A stretch of DNA of 6,164 nt from an uncultured Solirubrobacterales bacterium. Its GTDB lineage: Bacteria; Actinomycetota; Thermoleophilia; Solirubrobacterales; Solirubrobacteraceae. The stretch covers positions 1 to 6,164 of the forward strand of contig CALJKH010000210.1 of the NCBI GenBank assembly GCA_937973575.1, in the 5' to 3' direction. Each line of letters starts with the position of its first letter. Positions within the stretch are counted from its first letter, which is position 1. Below, piece by piece: positions 1 to 5,824 of the stretch. The notes beneath the pieces are model-generated. The model did not search any database. It worked only from the letters and a program-made list of their open reading frames with translations, and was not told the DNA's origin. The translations under genes were made by a program, and so were the position numbers.

Positions 1-2
1 GA

Positions 3-1028
3 CGCTCTCGCGGAGCTTGACCCAGCCGGCGTGAGCCGGTCCCCGTTTGCGGCAAAGGCCGCGAGTCGCACCATCAGGCCACTCTTGGCGGACACGGTGG
101 CAGTGACGGCGCCATCAAGGCCTACTGGCACCGAGACAGTTGCTGACTGCGAGCCAGTGGCGCTCAAGGAGCCCTTTGCACCCGACTTGACCTGCTTAGT
201 CCATGGTGAGAATGTGTCCTGCCCAGCAGCCACAAGATTGGCGTTGGTCGGCTCCCAGCGGGGGTTGATGATCTCCCAGGGATCAAGTCCATCCCCGTTC
301 AAACTTGTGGCATAGACCCGGTAGGTCTCGGCCCAGATCTCGGCCGGGTTGTCCTCGTAATGAGCCCCTTCGTCGCCCGGGTACATGTCACGGGTGCGCT
401 GGTATTGGCATACATGGGCTGAAGTGGCCCAATGCTTTGGGCCCCAAGTGAGAGCGTCCCACGGTGTGTTCAAACGCCATGTAGCGATGTGATGGCCGTA
501 TTCGTGGGCGGCAATCTGAGTAATGCTGGCGCCGTCGGGCGGGGTCTCAGATGTGAGGTACATAGTTCCGTAATTAGGGTCGTAACAGGAGTCGGCCATT
601 TGGCCGCAGACATAGGGGAGTGTGAGCTGGCTCATCGGCGCTAGGTAGACCTTCAACTTCGAAAGCTCGGAACCGTGGGGGAGTCCAGCAAAGAATTTGG
701 CCCACTGCTGGTTTACCGCGGAGCTGTAGGTGAGCCTGTTGGAGGTGTAGACGTAGACCTTCGATGTGATCCCTTTGACGGTGACCGTATAGGCGCCGCC
801 ACGCGCAGAGAACGCCGCTGCCGCGTGGGCACGAACCTTGGTTGAGTCAGGCCTTCCGGGAAGGATCCGCTCTTTGATTCGGGTTGCTGAGCCACGGGCG
901 GAAAGGGCATTCTGGGCCGGCGTCAGGGCCGTTGGTGGCGGGGTGGCTGCCCATGCCGGCGAGGCCACAAACAGCGCCACCGTGACTGCGGTAAGCGATC
1001 CCTTTGCGAGCTTAGTTGTTCGGCCCAT
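3..1028 (-). CDS. Secreted HExxH zinc metallopeptidase, C-terminus cut by window edge
   Basis: The frame is open from an ATG at 1028 to the left edge, giving 342 residues with no stop, so the 3' end lies outside the window. The N-terminus is a classical export signal: positive residues (R3, K6, K9), a hydrophobic stretch (about 11-24) and a probable cleavage after AWA at 25-27. The mature part carries HEYGHH at 175-180, an HExxH zinc site (H175, catalytic E176, H179). Further on, ENPAEIWAE at 225-233 supplies candidate third ligands (E229 or E233), as in gluzincin-type peptidases. Two cysteines (141, 148) just before the active site could form a disulfide. From about 285 the sequence becomes Ser/Thr/Val-rich and beta-like, possibly an appended C-terminal domain. 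It is last in a minus-strand run behind the Nudix gene (57 bp gap). No strong ribosome site is seen, and an upstream ATG is out of frame. Substrate and exact family are not recognised. Confidence 0.82.
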   Translation of the reverse strand, partial: MGRTTKLAKGSLTAVTVALFVASPAWAATPPPTALTPAQNALSARGSATRIKERILPGRPDSTKVRAHAAAAFSARGGAYTVTVKGITSKVYVYTSNRLTYSSAVNQQWAKFFAGLPHGSELSKLKVYLAPMSQLTLPYVCGQMADSCYDPNYGTMYLTSETPPDGASITQIAAHEYGHHIATWRLNTPWDALTWGPKHWATSAHVCQYQRTRDMYPGDEGAHYEDNPAEIWAETYRVYATSLNGDGLDPWEIINPRWEPTNANLVAAGQDTFSPWTKQVKSGAKGSLSATGSQSATVSVPVGLDGAVTATVSAKSGLMVRLAAFAANGDRLTPAGSSSARA

Positions 1029-1085
1029 GCCCGAAGGTTACGGCGCTCTGGAACAAACCAAGGTCATTCGCGAGTAAAGACTTCT

Positions 1086-1625
1086 TCAAACGGTGCGGCG
1101 GCGAGCGGCTACAAGCTCTGCGTTTCGTCCGTCAAGCAAGCCCAGTGCAATGTTCACATTGGGATCAATGTCGTCCGGAAGCTCAGGTCGCGCAAACAGC
1201 CCAACCGCAGCTAGCTCAACACGGGATGGCAACAGCTTGGCAGGATTGATCTGCCCGCGAAAGACACTGACAACATCGATTCTTCGCTTAGATCGCGCGG
1301 GGTAGGTCCCCAAGGAGTCGAAGGTGATTGCGGCGATGCCAAGCTCCTCATCTGTCTCCCTAACGGCCGCGGACTCCGGTGCCTCGTTCGTTCGCACTCC
1401 GCCACCGGGGAAGGTCCAGTGCCGGCGCCCGTATGTATGGCGCACAAGAAGGATCCGATCATCAGCGTCAGTCAGGACGAGCTTGACCCCGCGTCCGTGG
1501 GATTTACGCACGCGCCGATCGAGATTGATTAGGAGGCTCGCGAGCCGATAGCTCCCCCTGGCAAGGCGAACTCGCACGCTGTGGCTGTCCGTTCGCTGGA
1601 CTGATGGCGGCGCTGTTACTTGCAT
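1086..1625 (-). CDS. Nudix hydrolase
   Basis: The 179-residue protein has a complete Nudix box (G-x5-E-x7-RE-x-x-EE-x-G-I) at residues 75-97: G75, E81, R89, E90, E93, E94, G96, I97. This is the Mg2+-binding helix that hydrolyses a nucleoside diphosphate linked to another moiety. It is preceded by LLVRHTYG (59-66) and WTFPGGG (70-76), the usual beta-strand entry to the box. The roughly 45 residues before the domain are basic and include an amphipathic stretch (YRLASLLINLDRRVR, 26-40), longer than in minimal Nudix proteins. The ATG start is not backed by a good ribosome site, and GTG codons at residues 17 or 39 are alternatives. It lies 49 bp after xthA on the same strand and may be cotranscribed. 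That fits nucleotide-pool sanitation or repair, but the substrate cannot be read from the sequence. Confidence 0.93.
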   Translation of the reverse strand: MQVTAPPSVQRTDSHSVRVRLARGSYRLASLLINLDRRVRKSHGRGVKLVLTDADDRILLVRHTYGRRHWTFPGGGVRTNEAPESAAVRETDEELGIAAITFDSLGTYPARSKRRIDVVSVFRGQINPAKLLPSRVELAAVGLFARPELPDDIDPNVNIALGLLDGRNAELVAARRRTV

Positions 1626-1674
1626 CGATTTCGAGCCTACCCCGGGATTGGGATGAGCGCGAGTAACTGTTTGG

Positions 1675-2451
1675 TCAGCCCAACTTGATTACAAGCGGGA
1701 CATGGTCGGAGGGCTTTTCGCCCTTCCGATAGTCGCGGGCAATCTCACAGGAGCTAAGACGACCTTCGAGGTCCTCAGAAAGCAGGAAGTGATCTATGCG
1801 CATTCCGAAATCGCGGTGGAAGGATCCGCCCCTGTAATCCCACCAGGTGAACTGTTGGTTGTCGACGCCGTGTAAGGAGTCATGCGCGTCCTTCAGGCCC
1901 CCGGCAGTTGCCATCTCAGAAAGCGCTGCGCGCCCGGCTGGTGTCACATGCGTGGAGCCTTCCAGCGCCTTGGTGTCCCAGACATCGGTGTCACGGGGTG
2001 CCACATTCATATCGCCGCCGACGAGAGTGGGCATCCCGTCTTGGAGGTCTGCCAACCGGGCCGCAGCAACCGCGAAAAAGTCGAGCTTTGAGTCATAGTG
2101 AATTGAGTCAACCTCGCGCCCGTTCGGTGCATAGACGCTTACGACCCGCGTTCCATCGACTATGGCTTCGATCCAACGGGCCTCCTCTGGGTTGGGCTCA
2201 CCGGGAAGTGCCGCGGCCGACAGCTTCAAATCAGCAGCTGCCGGAGCCAAGACTGCGACTCCGCACCACCTACCGCCACTGTGATCAACGGCCTGATAGC
2301 CCGCTTCACGAATGGCTTCATGTGGGAACTGATCAGGGGAGCACTTCGTTTCCTGAAGCAGCAATACATCCGGCTTGACGTCGGCGAGGAACTCCTCAAC
2401 GCGGGGGAGCCTTGCTCGCAAAGAGTTGACATTCCATGTTGCGCAGATCAC
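1675..2451 (-). CDS. xthA: Exodeoxyribonuclease III (AP endonuclease, EEP family)
   Basis: This 258-residue protein matches the usual length of XthA, a base-excision-repair enzyme that cleaves DNA 5' of abasic sites and also has 3'-5' exonuclease and 3'-phosphatase activity. All catalytic blocks of the endonuclease/exonuclease/phosphatase fold are visible: WNVNSLRAR (6-14, Asn7), LLQETK (31-36, metal-binding Glu34), VYAPNG (106-111, Tyr107), GGDMNVAP (145-152, Asp147 and Asn149), RIDHFLLS (218-225, Asp220) and the terminal SDHVPL (248-253, Asp249/His250). The start codon is GTG at 2451. It is fixed by the conserved MICATWNVNSLR opening, because the fold begins almost at residue 1. Only a weak ribosome site is seen. 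The gene diverges from the small exported protein with 36 bp between starts, so both promoters must be very compact or overlap. The Nudix gene follows downstream. Confidence 0.97.
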   Translation of the reverse strand: MICATWNVNSLRARLPRVEEFLADVKPDVLLLQETKCSPDQFPHEAIREAGYQAVDHSGGRWCGVAVLAPAAADLKLSAAALPGEPNPEEARWIEAIVDGTRVVSVYAPNGREVDSIHYDSKLDFFAVAAARLADLQDGMPTLVGGDMNVAPRDTDVWDTKALEGSTHVTPAGRAALSEMATAGGLKDAHDSLHGVDNQQFTWWDYRGGSFHRDFGMRIDHFLLSEDLEGRLSSCEIARDYRKGEKPSDHVPLVIKLG

Positions 2452-2487
2452 GCAACTTCAGAGTACTGTCTGTGTTCGAAACGCACC

Positions 2488-2859
2488 ATGCCCTCAATCG
2501 CCTCCCTACTAGTCACCCTTGCAGTTGCGCCCTCAGGAGTTTGGGGTGGGTCCTCGGCTCTGGCGCCTGATGTGTCGCTGACTATCCAGAGCGGCAAGGT
2601 GGTTTCGGCAACGGCTTGGACCAACGTCTTCTCCTGCGAGCTCGGCGGCAACATCGGCCCAGCGTCAGTAACAGTGCGCCCAGCTGCCCGGATTTCCAGC
2701 AGCGGGAGGATCGCCTTTACATCCGGGCGCCGCTCACGACGAATGGCTGCCCGGCTGCGCTACAGCAAGGGCAAGATCAGCGGTCGGATCAGGGTCAGTG
2801 GGATTATCGGCGGGCCGTGTTCGTCGCCGACGATCCCTGTTGTACTTCGCAAGCGCTAG
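2488..2859 (+). CDS. Small predicted secreted protein with two cysteines, function unknown
   Basis: I do not recognise a characterised family. The 123-residue product starts with a hydrophobic stretch (SIASLLVTLAVAPSG, 3-17) ending in ALA at 24-26, a plausible export signal although it lacks N-terminal positive residues. The rest is Gly/Ser/Arg-rich with alternating beta pattern, two cysteines (C50, C111) that could form one disulfide, and a basic end (VVLRKR). The part around 71-123 (SSGRIAFTSG, then KGKISGRIRVSG, then GGPCSSP) resembles a style of small exported proteins that I associate with Thermoleophilia; this is an impression, not a search result. The same frame is open further upstream, but there it runs antisense inside xthA, so the ATG at 2488 just outside xthA is preferred. 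Adding a few upstream codons (SKRT) would supply a basic n-region, but no standard start codon is available there. A palindrome lies 10 bp after the stop codon. Confidence 0.6.
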   Translation: MPSIASLLVTLAVAPSGVWGGSSALAPDVSLTIQSGKVVSATAWTNVFSCELGGNIGPASVTVRPAARISSSGRIAFTSGRRSRRMAARLRYSKGKISGRIRVSGIIGGPCSSPTIPVVLRKR

Positions 2860-2869
2860 GCGCCAAGCG

Positions 2870-2893
2870 GCCCGCGAACAGCTGTCCGCGGGC
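2870..2893. terminator. GC-rich palindrome, probable bidirectional terminator
   Basis: GCCCGCG at 2870-2876 pairs perfectly with CGCGGGC at 2887-2893. The 10 bases between also contain ACAG/CTGT, so the whole 24-mer is palindromic except for one A/C pair. It sits between two converging genes, 10 bp after the TAG of the small exported protein and 12 bp beyond the tRNA-Leu 3' end, the expected place for a shared terminator. Neither strand shows a real U tract (plus side: CACTTATCTTT), so it would be a weak or non-canonical intrinsic terminator. Confidence 0.5.
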
Positions 2894-2905
2894 ACTTATC
2901 TTTGA

Positions 2906-2989
2906 TGCGGCTGAGAGGACTTGAACCTCCACGGGGTTGCCCCCACACGGACCTGAACCGTGCGCGTCTACCAATTCCGCCACAGCCGC
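2906..2989 (-). tRNA. tRNA-Leu (anticodon CAG)
   Basis: The 84-nt class II tRNA folds fully. The acceptor GCGGCTG (2989-2983) pairs with CAGCCGC (2913-2907), followed by discriminator A at 2906. The D arm contains the usual GGTAGACGC. The anticodon stem is CACGG/CCGTG with loop TTCAGGT, whose anticodon CAG (complement of 2953-2955) reads CUG. The long variable arm GGGG-CAA-CCCC is typical of leucine tRNAs, and the T arm has GTTCAAG. The last T-stem pair is G-U. CCA is not encoded; ATC follows instead. The gene is head to head with tRNA-Glu, leaving 114 bp between their 5' ends for both promoters. Confidence 0.97.
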
Positions 2990-3080
2990 TGGCGGCCGCT
3001 GACGATACCGGTAACCAGCCGCTGATGTGGATCACGGGCGTAGGCCACATGTTGCAGACGGTGGTTGAAAGCTGCTGATT

Positions 3081-3089
3081 GCTAATCTC
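3081..3089 (+). promoter_or_regulatory. Candidate extended -10 promoter for tRNA-Glu
   Basis: TGC followed by TAATCT (3084-3089) looks like an extended -10 element 14 bp before the mature tRNA-Glu 5' end. A TTGAAA at 3066-3071 resembles a -35 box, but the 12-bp spacing is too short for the two to work together, so only the extended -10 reading is plausible. This is based on consensus resemblance alone. Confidence 0.25.
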
Positions 3090-3103
3090 GTGCACTGTTC
3101 CTG

Positions 3104-3176
3104 CCGCTATCGTCTAGGGGACTAGGACGCCGCCCTCTCACGGCGGAAACCGGGGTTCGAATCCCCGTAGCGGTAT
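3104..3176 (+). tRNA. tRNA-Glu (anticodon CTC)
   Basis: The 73-nt cloverleaf is complete. The acceptor GCCGCTA (3104-3110) pairs with TAGCGGT (3169-3175), followed by discriminator A at 3176. The D arm begins GTCTAGG and closes with GGAC. The anticodon stem is CCGCC/GGCGG with loop CTCTCAC (3136-3142); anticodon CTC at 3138-3140 reads GAG. The T arm is CGGGG-TTCGAAT-CCCCG. The first acceptor pair is a G-U wobble (3104 with 3175) instead of the usual Watson-Crick pair. No CCA is encoded. The gene converges with the CapA-like gene, whose stop lies 24 bp away. Confidence 0.97.
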
Positions 3177-3183
3177 TGCTCCG

Positions 3184-3200
3184 TTCCTGAAGGTCAGGGA
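3184..3200. terminator. Short hairpin between converging tRNA-Glu and CapA-like gene
   Basis: TTCCTGA (3184-3190) pairs with TCAGGGA (3194-3200) around a three-base loop, with one T-G wobble. It occupies almost all the space between the tRNA-Glu end and the CapA stop, where a terminator would be expected for both. There is no T run on either side and the stem is only moderately stable, so the call is tentative. Confidence 0.25.
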
Positions 3201-4334
3201 CTACAGAGGCCGGACCGTTGGGCTTGTCCCAACGACTCCGGTCGTCCTGTTCCATGAGTCATGGAGATCAGCTGCAGGGGCGAGCCCCCGGCGGAGCGCC
3301 GAGGCGACCGGGAGCACGGCAAAATCAGGGTGGCGCACCCAGACCGGGACGTAGTCCACGCGGCGAACCGAGGCAGCACCATCGGCCACATGCAGGTGGA
3401 GCAGAGCCATGTATCCGTCCTGACTGGCTGCCGGGCAACAGGAGCTCGTCTGGTTGGAGAGGAGGTTGCCCTCGCCGTAAACGACTGGCTTGCCGTTGAC
3501 CCAGCGGATTGGCTGGACCACATGCACGTGTTGGCCTACAACGGCTGTGATCAGCGGCGAGGCCGTCAGCTTTTGGGCTAGATCAGTCTGGAATGCGCTT
3601 GGCTCATGTTGGTACTCCTCGCCCCAGTGAAGGTTGACGATCACGGCTTTCGCGCCCAACTGCCGTGCGCGTCGAGCGTCAGCAAGGATGGTTGGCGCTG
3701 ACGCAATCCCGACTGTCCAGGGGTTCGGGCTGGGGATGCCGTTCGTCATCTCGGTGTACGCAAGCCAAGCAATCCGAACTCCCTTGACATTGATGATCAG
3801 CGGTTTGGCGCGCGTGGCGGCTGAGGACCACGATCCAGTGTGGGCTACTCCAACGCGATCGAGGTTGGCGATTGTTTGATCAACCCCGTTTTGGCCCTGA
3901 TCAAGGGTGTGGTTTGAGGCCGTGTCACAAGCATTCCAGCCAGTTGCAAGTATTGAGTCGGCTAGAGCTGGAGGGCTGCTGAAGAGGGGGTACCCAATTG
4001 GAGGCGCCGATGTCATCGGTGTCTCGACATGGCAGATGGATAGATCGGCCTTGGCTACGATCGGCTTGATGTAGCTGAGCATTGGGTTGAAGTCGTAGAC
4101 CTTCCCACCACCATTTTCGAGAGCTCGGTTAAACACCGGCGAGTGGATCAGAAGATCCCCATTTGCCTCGATGACCAAGTCGGTCGGCGCCTGTACTTGT
4201 GGCTTCTTGCTGGAGCTACCGTCGCTGAGGACTGACGATGAGAGCTCCCCGATCAGGAGGACAACCAGCGCAATCACGATGCCGGGCAGAAATAGCCGAA
4301 CGATTTTCACTGAGTTAGTTTTGCGTATGGTCAA
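3201..4334 (-). CDS. Membrane-anchored CapA-like protein (PGA_cap metallophosphatase family)
   Basis: With the TTG start the product is 377 residues. A basic N-terminus (R4, K5, K10, R13) leads into one membrane segment at about 14-31, placing the catalytic domain outside the cell. The CapA/PgsA-type metallophosphatase blocks follow in order: NGDLLIH (58-64, D60 and H64), CHVETP (102-107), SNHTLDQG (140-147, N141/H142), LHWGEEY (235-241) and GQHVHVVQP (268-276, H269/H271). Members of this family take part in poly-gamma-glutamate capsule synthesis or anchoring. No capB/capC partners are visible, so a polymer role is not shown and an orphan cell-envelope hydrolase is equally possible. The frame extends back to a GTG at 4385, but that would overlap the divergent phosphoesterase gene by 33 bp. 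An AGAGGA ribosome site 9 bp before the TTG at 4334 supports the shorter start. Confidence 0.88.
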   Translation of the reverse strand: MTIRKTNSVKIVRLFLPGIVIALVVLLIGELSSSVLSDGSSSKKPQVQAPTDLVIEANGDLLIHSPVFNRALENGGGKVYDFNPMLSYIKPIVAKADLSICHVETPMTSAPPIGYPLFSSPPALADSILATGWNACDTASNHTLDQGQNGVDQTIANLDRVGVAHTGSWSSAATRAKPLIINVKGVRIAWLAYTEMTNGIPSPNPWTVGIASAPTILADARRARQLGAKAVIVNLHWGEEYQHEPSAFQTDLAQKLTASPLITAVVGQHVHVVQPIRWVNGKPVVYGEGNLLSNQTSSCCPAASQDGYMALLHLHVADGAASVRRVDYVPVWVRHPDFAVLPVASALRRGLAPAADLHDSWNRTTGVVGTSPTVRPL

Positions 4335-4343
4335 GATGACTGA

Positions 4344-4351
4344 TCCTCTTC
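4344..4351 (-). promoter_or_regulatory. Ribosome binding site deciding the TTG start of the CapA-like gene
   Basis: On the minus strand GAAGAGGA precedes the TTG at 4334, with 9 bases between AGAGGA and the codon. It is the only good Shine-Dalgarno match near this 5' end, and it selects TTG over the GTG at 4385. It ends one base before the ATG of the divergent gene, so the two 5' untranslated regions share this stretch. Confidence 0.6.
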
Positions 4352-4352
4352 T

Positions 4353-5171
4353 ATGGCTAGAGCAATCCACATAAGTGACGTACACGCGGGCCGGCAGGAC
4401 GAGCGCATTGTTGAGGAGCTACTCCTCGATATAGCCCAGCTTGAACCAGATGTGGTTTTGGCCGGGGGTGATTTCACACAACGGTCAAGGACTTCCCAGT
4501 GGAAGACAGCTGCTGCGTGGCTCAGTCGGATCGGAGCGCCTGTCCTAGCGGTTCCAGGAAATCACGACATTCCTCTCTTCGACATTGGTCGCAGGGCCAT
4601 AGACCCCTTTGGCCGCTATCGCGAGCACATTGCCGCGGACCTAGAGCCTGAGATTGAGGTCGCGGGAATTCGTAGTATTGGGTTGCGCACTGCCGATCCA
4701 AAACGTCGCGCCGAAGGACGCATCTCCGAGGACTCACTTGAGCGCTTTGCAGCGCGCGCTCAGGACGTCGGTGGGGCTCAATGGACTGTTCTGTTGAGCC
4801 ATCATCCTGTGGCAGCACATCGAGATGTTCTTCCGGGGAAGCCGGCCGAAGGCTGGCAGGACGCTCTGTCAATCGCAGCATCAGCGCGCGCCGACATCCT
4901 TCTCAGTGGTCACACACATCGCAGGCGGAGCGGGCCATTCACGAAGAGCGTTGACGGCCGGTCAATGGTCGTCGCCCACAGCGGCACTGCTTGCTCCACG
5001 CGGCAGCGTGGCGATGAACCGCAGTCGTGGCAAGTGATCGACTTTGAAGGCGATCAGATCGACATTGTCGGAAGGGCTTGGGACTCCACGCAAAGCTGCT
5101 TCATCGATCAGGACCAGAGCAGGTTCAACCGCTCATCCTCAGGCTGGCAGCAAGTATCAGCTGGGGCGTGA
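4353..5171 (+). CDS. Calcineurin-like metallophosphoesterase (CpdA/Icc-like)
   Basis: The 272-residue soluble protein has every metal-binding motif of the calcineurin-like phosphoesterase fold in order: ISDVHAG (7-13, D9 and H11), AGGDFTQRS (37-45, D40), VPGNHD (67-72, N70/H71/D72), LLSHHPV (147-153, H150/H151) and SGHTHR (185-190, H187/H189). The pattern resembles class III cyclic-nucleotide phosphodiesterases (CpdA/Icc), but specificity cannot be deduced, so no symbol is given. Motif I begins only six residues after the ATG, as in many members, so the start is firm. No Shine-Dalgarno sequence precedes it (GATGACTGATCCTCTTCT), suggesting leaderless or weak initiation. It is 18 bp from the TTG of the divergent CapA-like gene. 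Its 3' end overlaps the convergent adenosyltransferase gene by 15 bp. No signal peptide or membrane segment is seen, so it is probably cytosolic. Confidence 0.93.
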   Translation: MARAIHISDVHAGRQDERIVEELLLDIAQLEPDVVLAGGDFTQRSRTSQWKTAAAWLSRIGAPVLAVPGNHDIPLFDIGRRAIDPFGRYREHIAADLEPEIEVAGIRSIGLRTADPKRRAEGRISEDSLERFAARAQDVGGAQWTVLLSHHPVAAHRDVLPGKPAEGWQDALSIAASARADILLSGHTHRRRSGPFTKSVDGRSMVVAHSGTACSTRQRGDEPQSWQVIDFEGDQIDIVGRAWDSTQSCFIDQDQSRFNRSSSGWQQVSAGA

Positions 5172-5717
5172 AGCGCCGGGCTGCCAGAGGCTGTCGTTGC
5201 CTCGATTGGCGCCGCGGGCAAGGATGAAGAAGAGGTCGCTAAGCCGGTTTAGGTAGCGGAGGACCTCAGTCGAGATTCCCTCACAGGCGACACCGTGTCG
5301 TTCGGCGCGCCGGCAGACCGTGCGGCAAACATGCAATTGGGCAGCTGATGCGGTTCCACCTGGAAGCACGAAGGAGTGAAGCGGCTCAAGGGTGTCGTTC
5401 ACCTCGTCACAGCGCTGCTCAAGCCAGGCTGTCTGCTCCGGGACAACTCGCAGTCGCTCCTTGGCGTCCTCTCCAGGGACGGAGATGTCAGCGCCAACGT
5501 CAAATAGGTCGTTTTGGATCCGCTCAAGCCACGGCCGGTAATCGGCCGGTAGGTCGGGGCATGTGGCGAGGACTACGCCGATTAGAGAGTTGAGCTCATC
5601 GACAGTTCCGTAGGTGTCAATTCGCGCGTCAGTCTTCGAGACGCGACTCATATCGCCGAGATGGGTCTCTCCGTCGTCTCCGAGGCGTGTGTAGATGCGC
5701 GTGAGGTTGACTGCCAT
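5157..5717 (-). CDS. Cob(I)alamin adenosyltransferase, PduO/MMAB type
   Basis: The 186-residue length is typical of PduO-type ATP:corrinoid adenosyltransferases, which transfer the adenosyl group of ATP to cob(I)alamin to make adenosylcobalamin. Diagnostic blocks are TRIYTRLGDDGETHLG (6-21, ATP-binding loop), RVSKTDARIDTYGTVDELNS (25-44), IQNDLFDVGADIS (67-79), FVLPGG (116-121), CRTVCRRAER (131-140) and LRYLNRLSDLFFILAR (153-168), whose Arg and Asp residues line the active site in the family. The ATG at 5717 is set by the conserved N-terminus; GAGG lies very close upstream (2 bp spacing). The gene diverges from a cobalamin riboswitch whose probable ligand is its product. It is not itself under that riboswitch, which lies on the other strand. 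The last 15 bp overlap the convergent phosphoesterase gene. Confidence 0.95.
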   Translation of the reverse strand: MAVNLTRIYTRLGDDGETHLGDMSRVSKTDARIDTYGTVDELNSLIGVVLATCPDLPADYRPWLERIQNDLFDVGADISVPGEDAKERLRVVPEQTAWLEQRCDEVNDTLEPLHSFVLPGGTASAAQLHVCRTVCRRAERHGVACEGISTEVLRYLNRLSDLFFILARGANRGNDSLWQPGASRPS

Positions 5718-5771
5718 GACCTCACCGTAGCGAACTCCGCAACCGCCAAGTCGCCGCGGCCAGGCAGGGAG

Positions 5772-5800
5772 TTGCTTCGCGCCATGTGCTTCTGTAGTGT
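5772..5800 (+). promoter_or_regulatory. Candidate promoter for the cobalamin riboswitch transcript
   Basis: TTGCTT at 5772-5777 and TAGTGT at 5795-5800 are separated by 17 bp and match the sigma-70 consensus at 3/6 positions each. Predicted initiation near 5807 would start the transcript about 18 nt before the riboswitch P1 stem, which is a sensible arrangement. This is a weak consensus match supported mainly by position. Confidence 0.3.
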
Positions 5801-5824
5801 CGGACGCGTTGTAAGAAGTTCATA

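Noticed and set aside
1908..2378. 156-residue plus-strand frame opposite xthA
   Set aside because: It is rich in Arg, Pro, His and Trp, typical of an antisense shadow of a GC-rich gene, with no motif. xthA on the other strand has all its catalytic residues.
2281..2487. Upstream extension of the small exported protein frame into the antisense of xthA
   Set aside because: It would put a non-signal sequence in front of a clear hydrophobic signal-like stretch and overlap xthA's catalytic N-terminus. The ATG at 2488 gives a coherent secreted protein.
2990..3103. The intergenic space between the tRNA genes as an integration or attachment site
   Set aside because: No integrase, direct repeat of a tRNA end or mobile gene is present; the spacer only needs to hold two divergent tRNA promoters.
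4309..4331. TTTTCA...TATGGT as a promoter for the phosphoesterase
   Set aside because: The -35 match is poor and the pair lies inside the CapA coding region. A promoter must exist nearby, but this one cannot be supported above chance.
4522..4881. 119-residue minus-strand frame opposite the phosphoesterase
   Set aside because: Shadow frame: it lies within the conserved metallophosphoesterase coding sequence, and its composition is Arg/Gln/Pro-rich without any domain.
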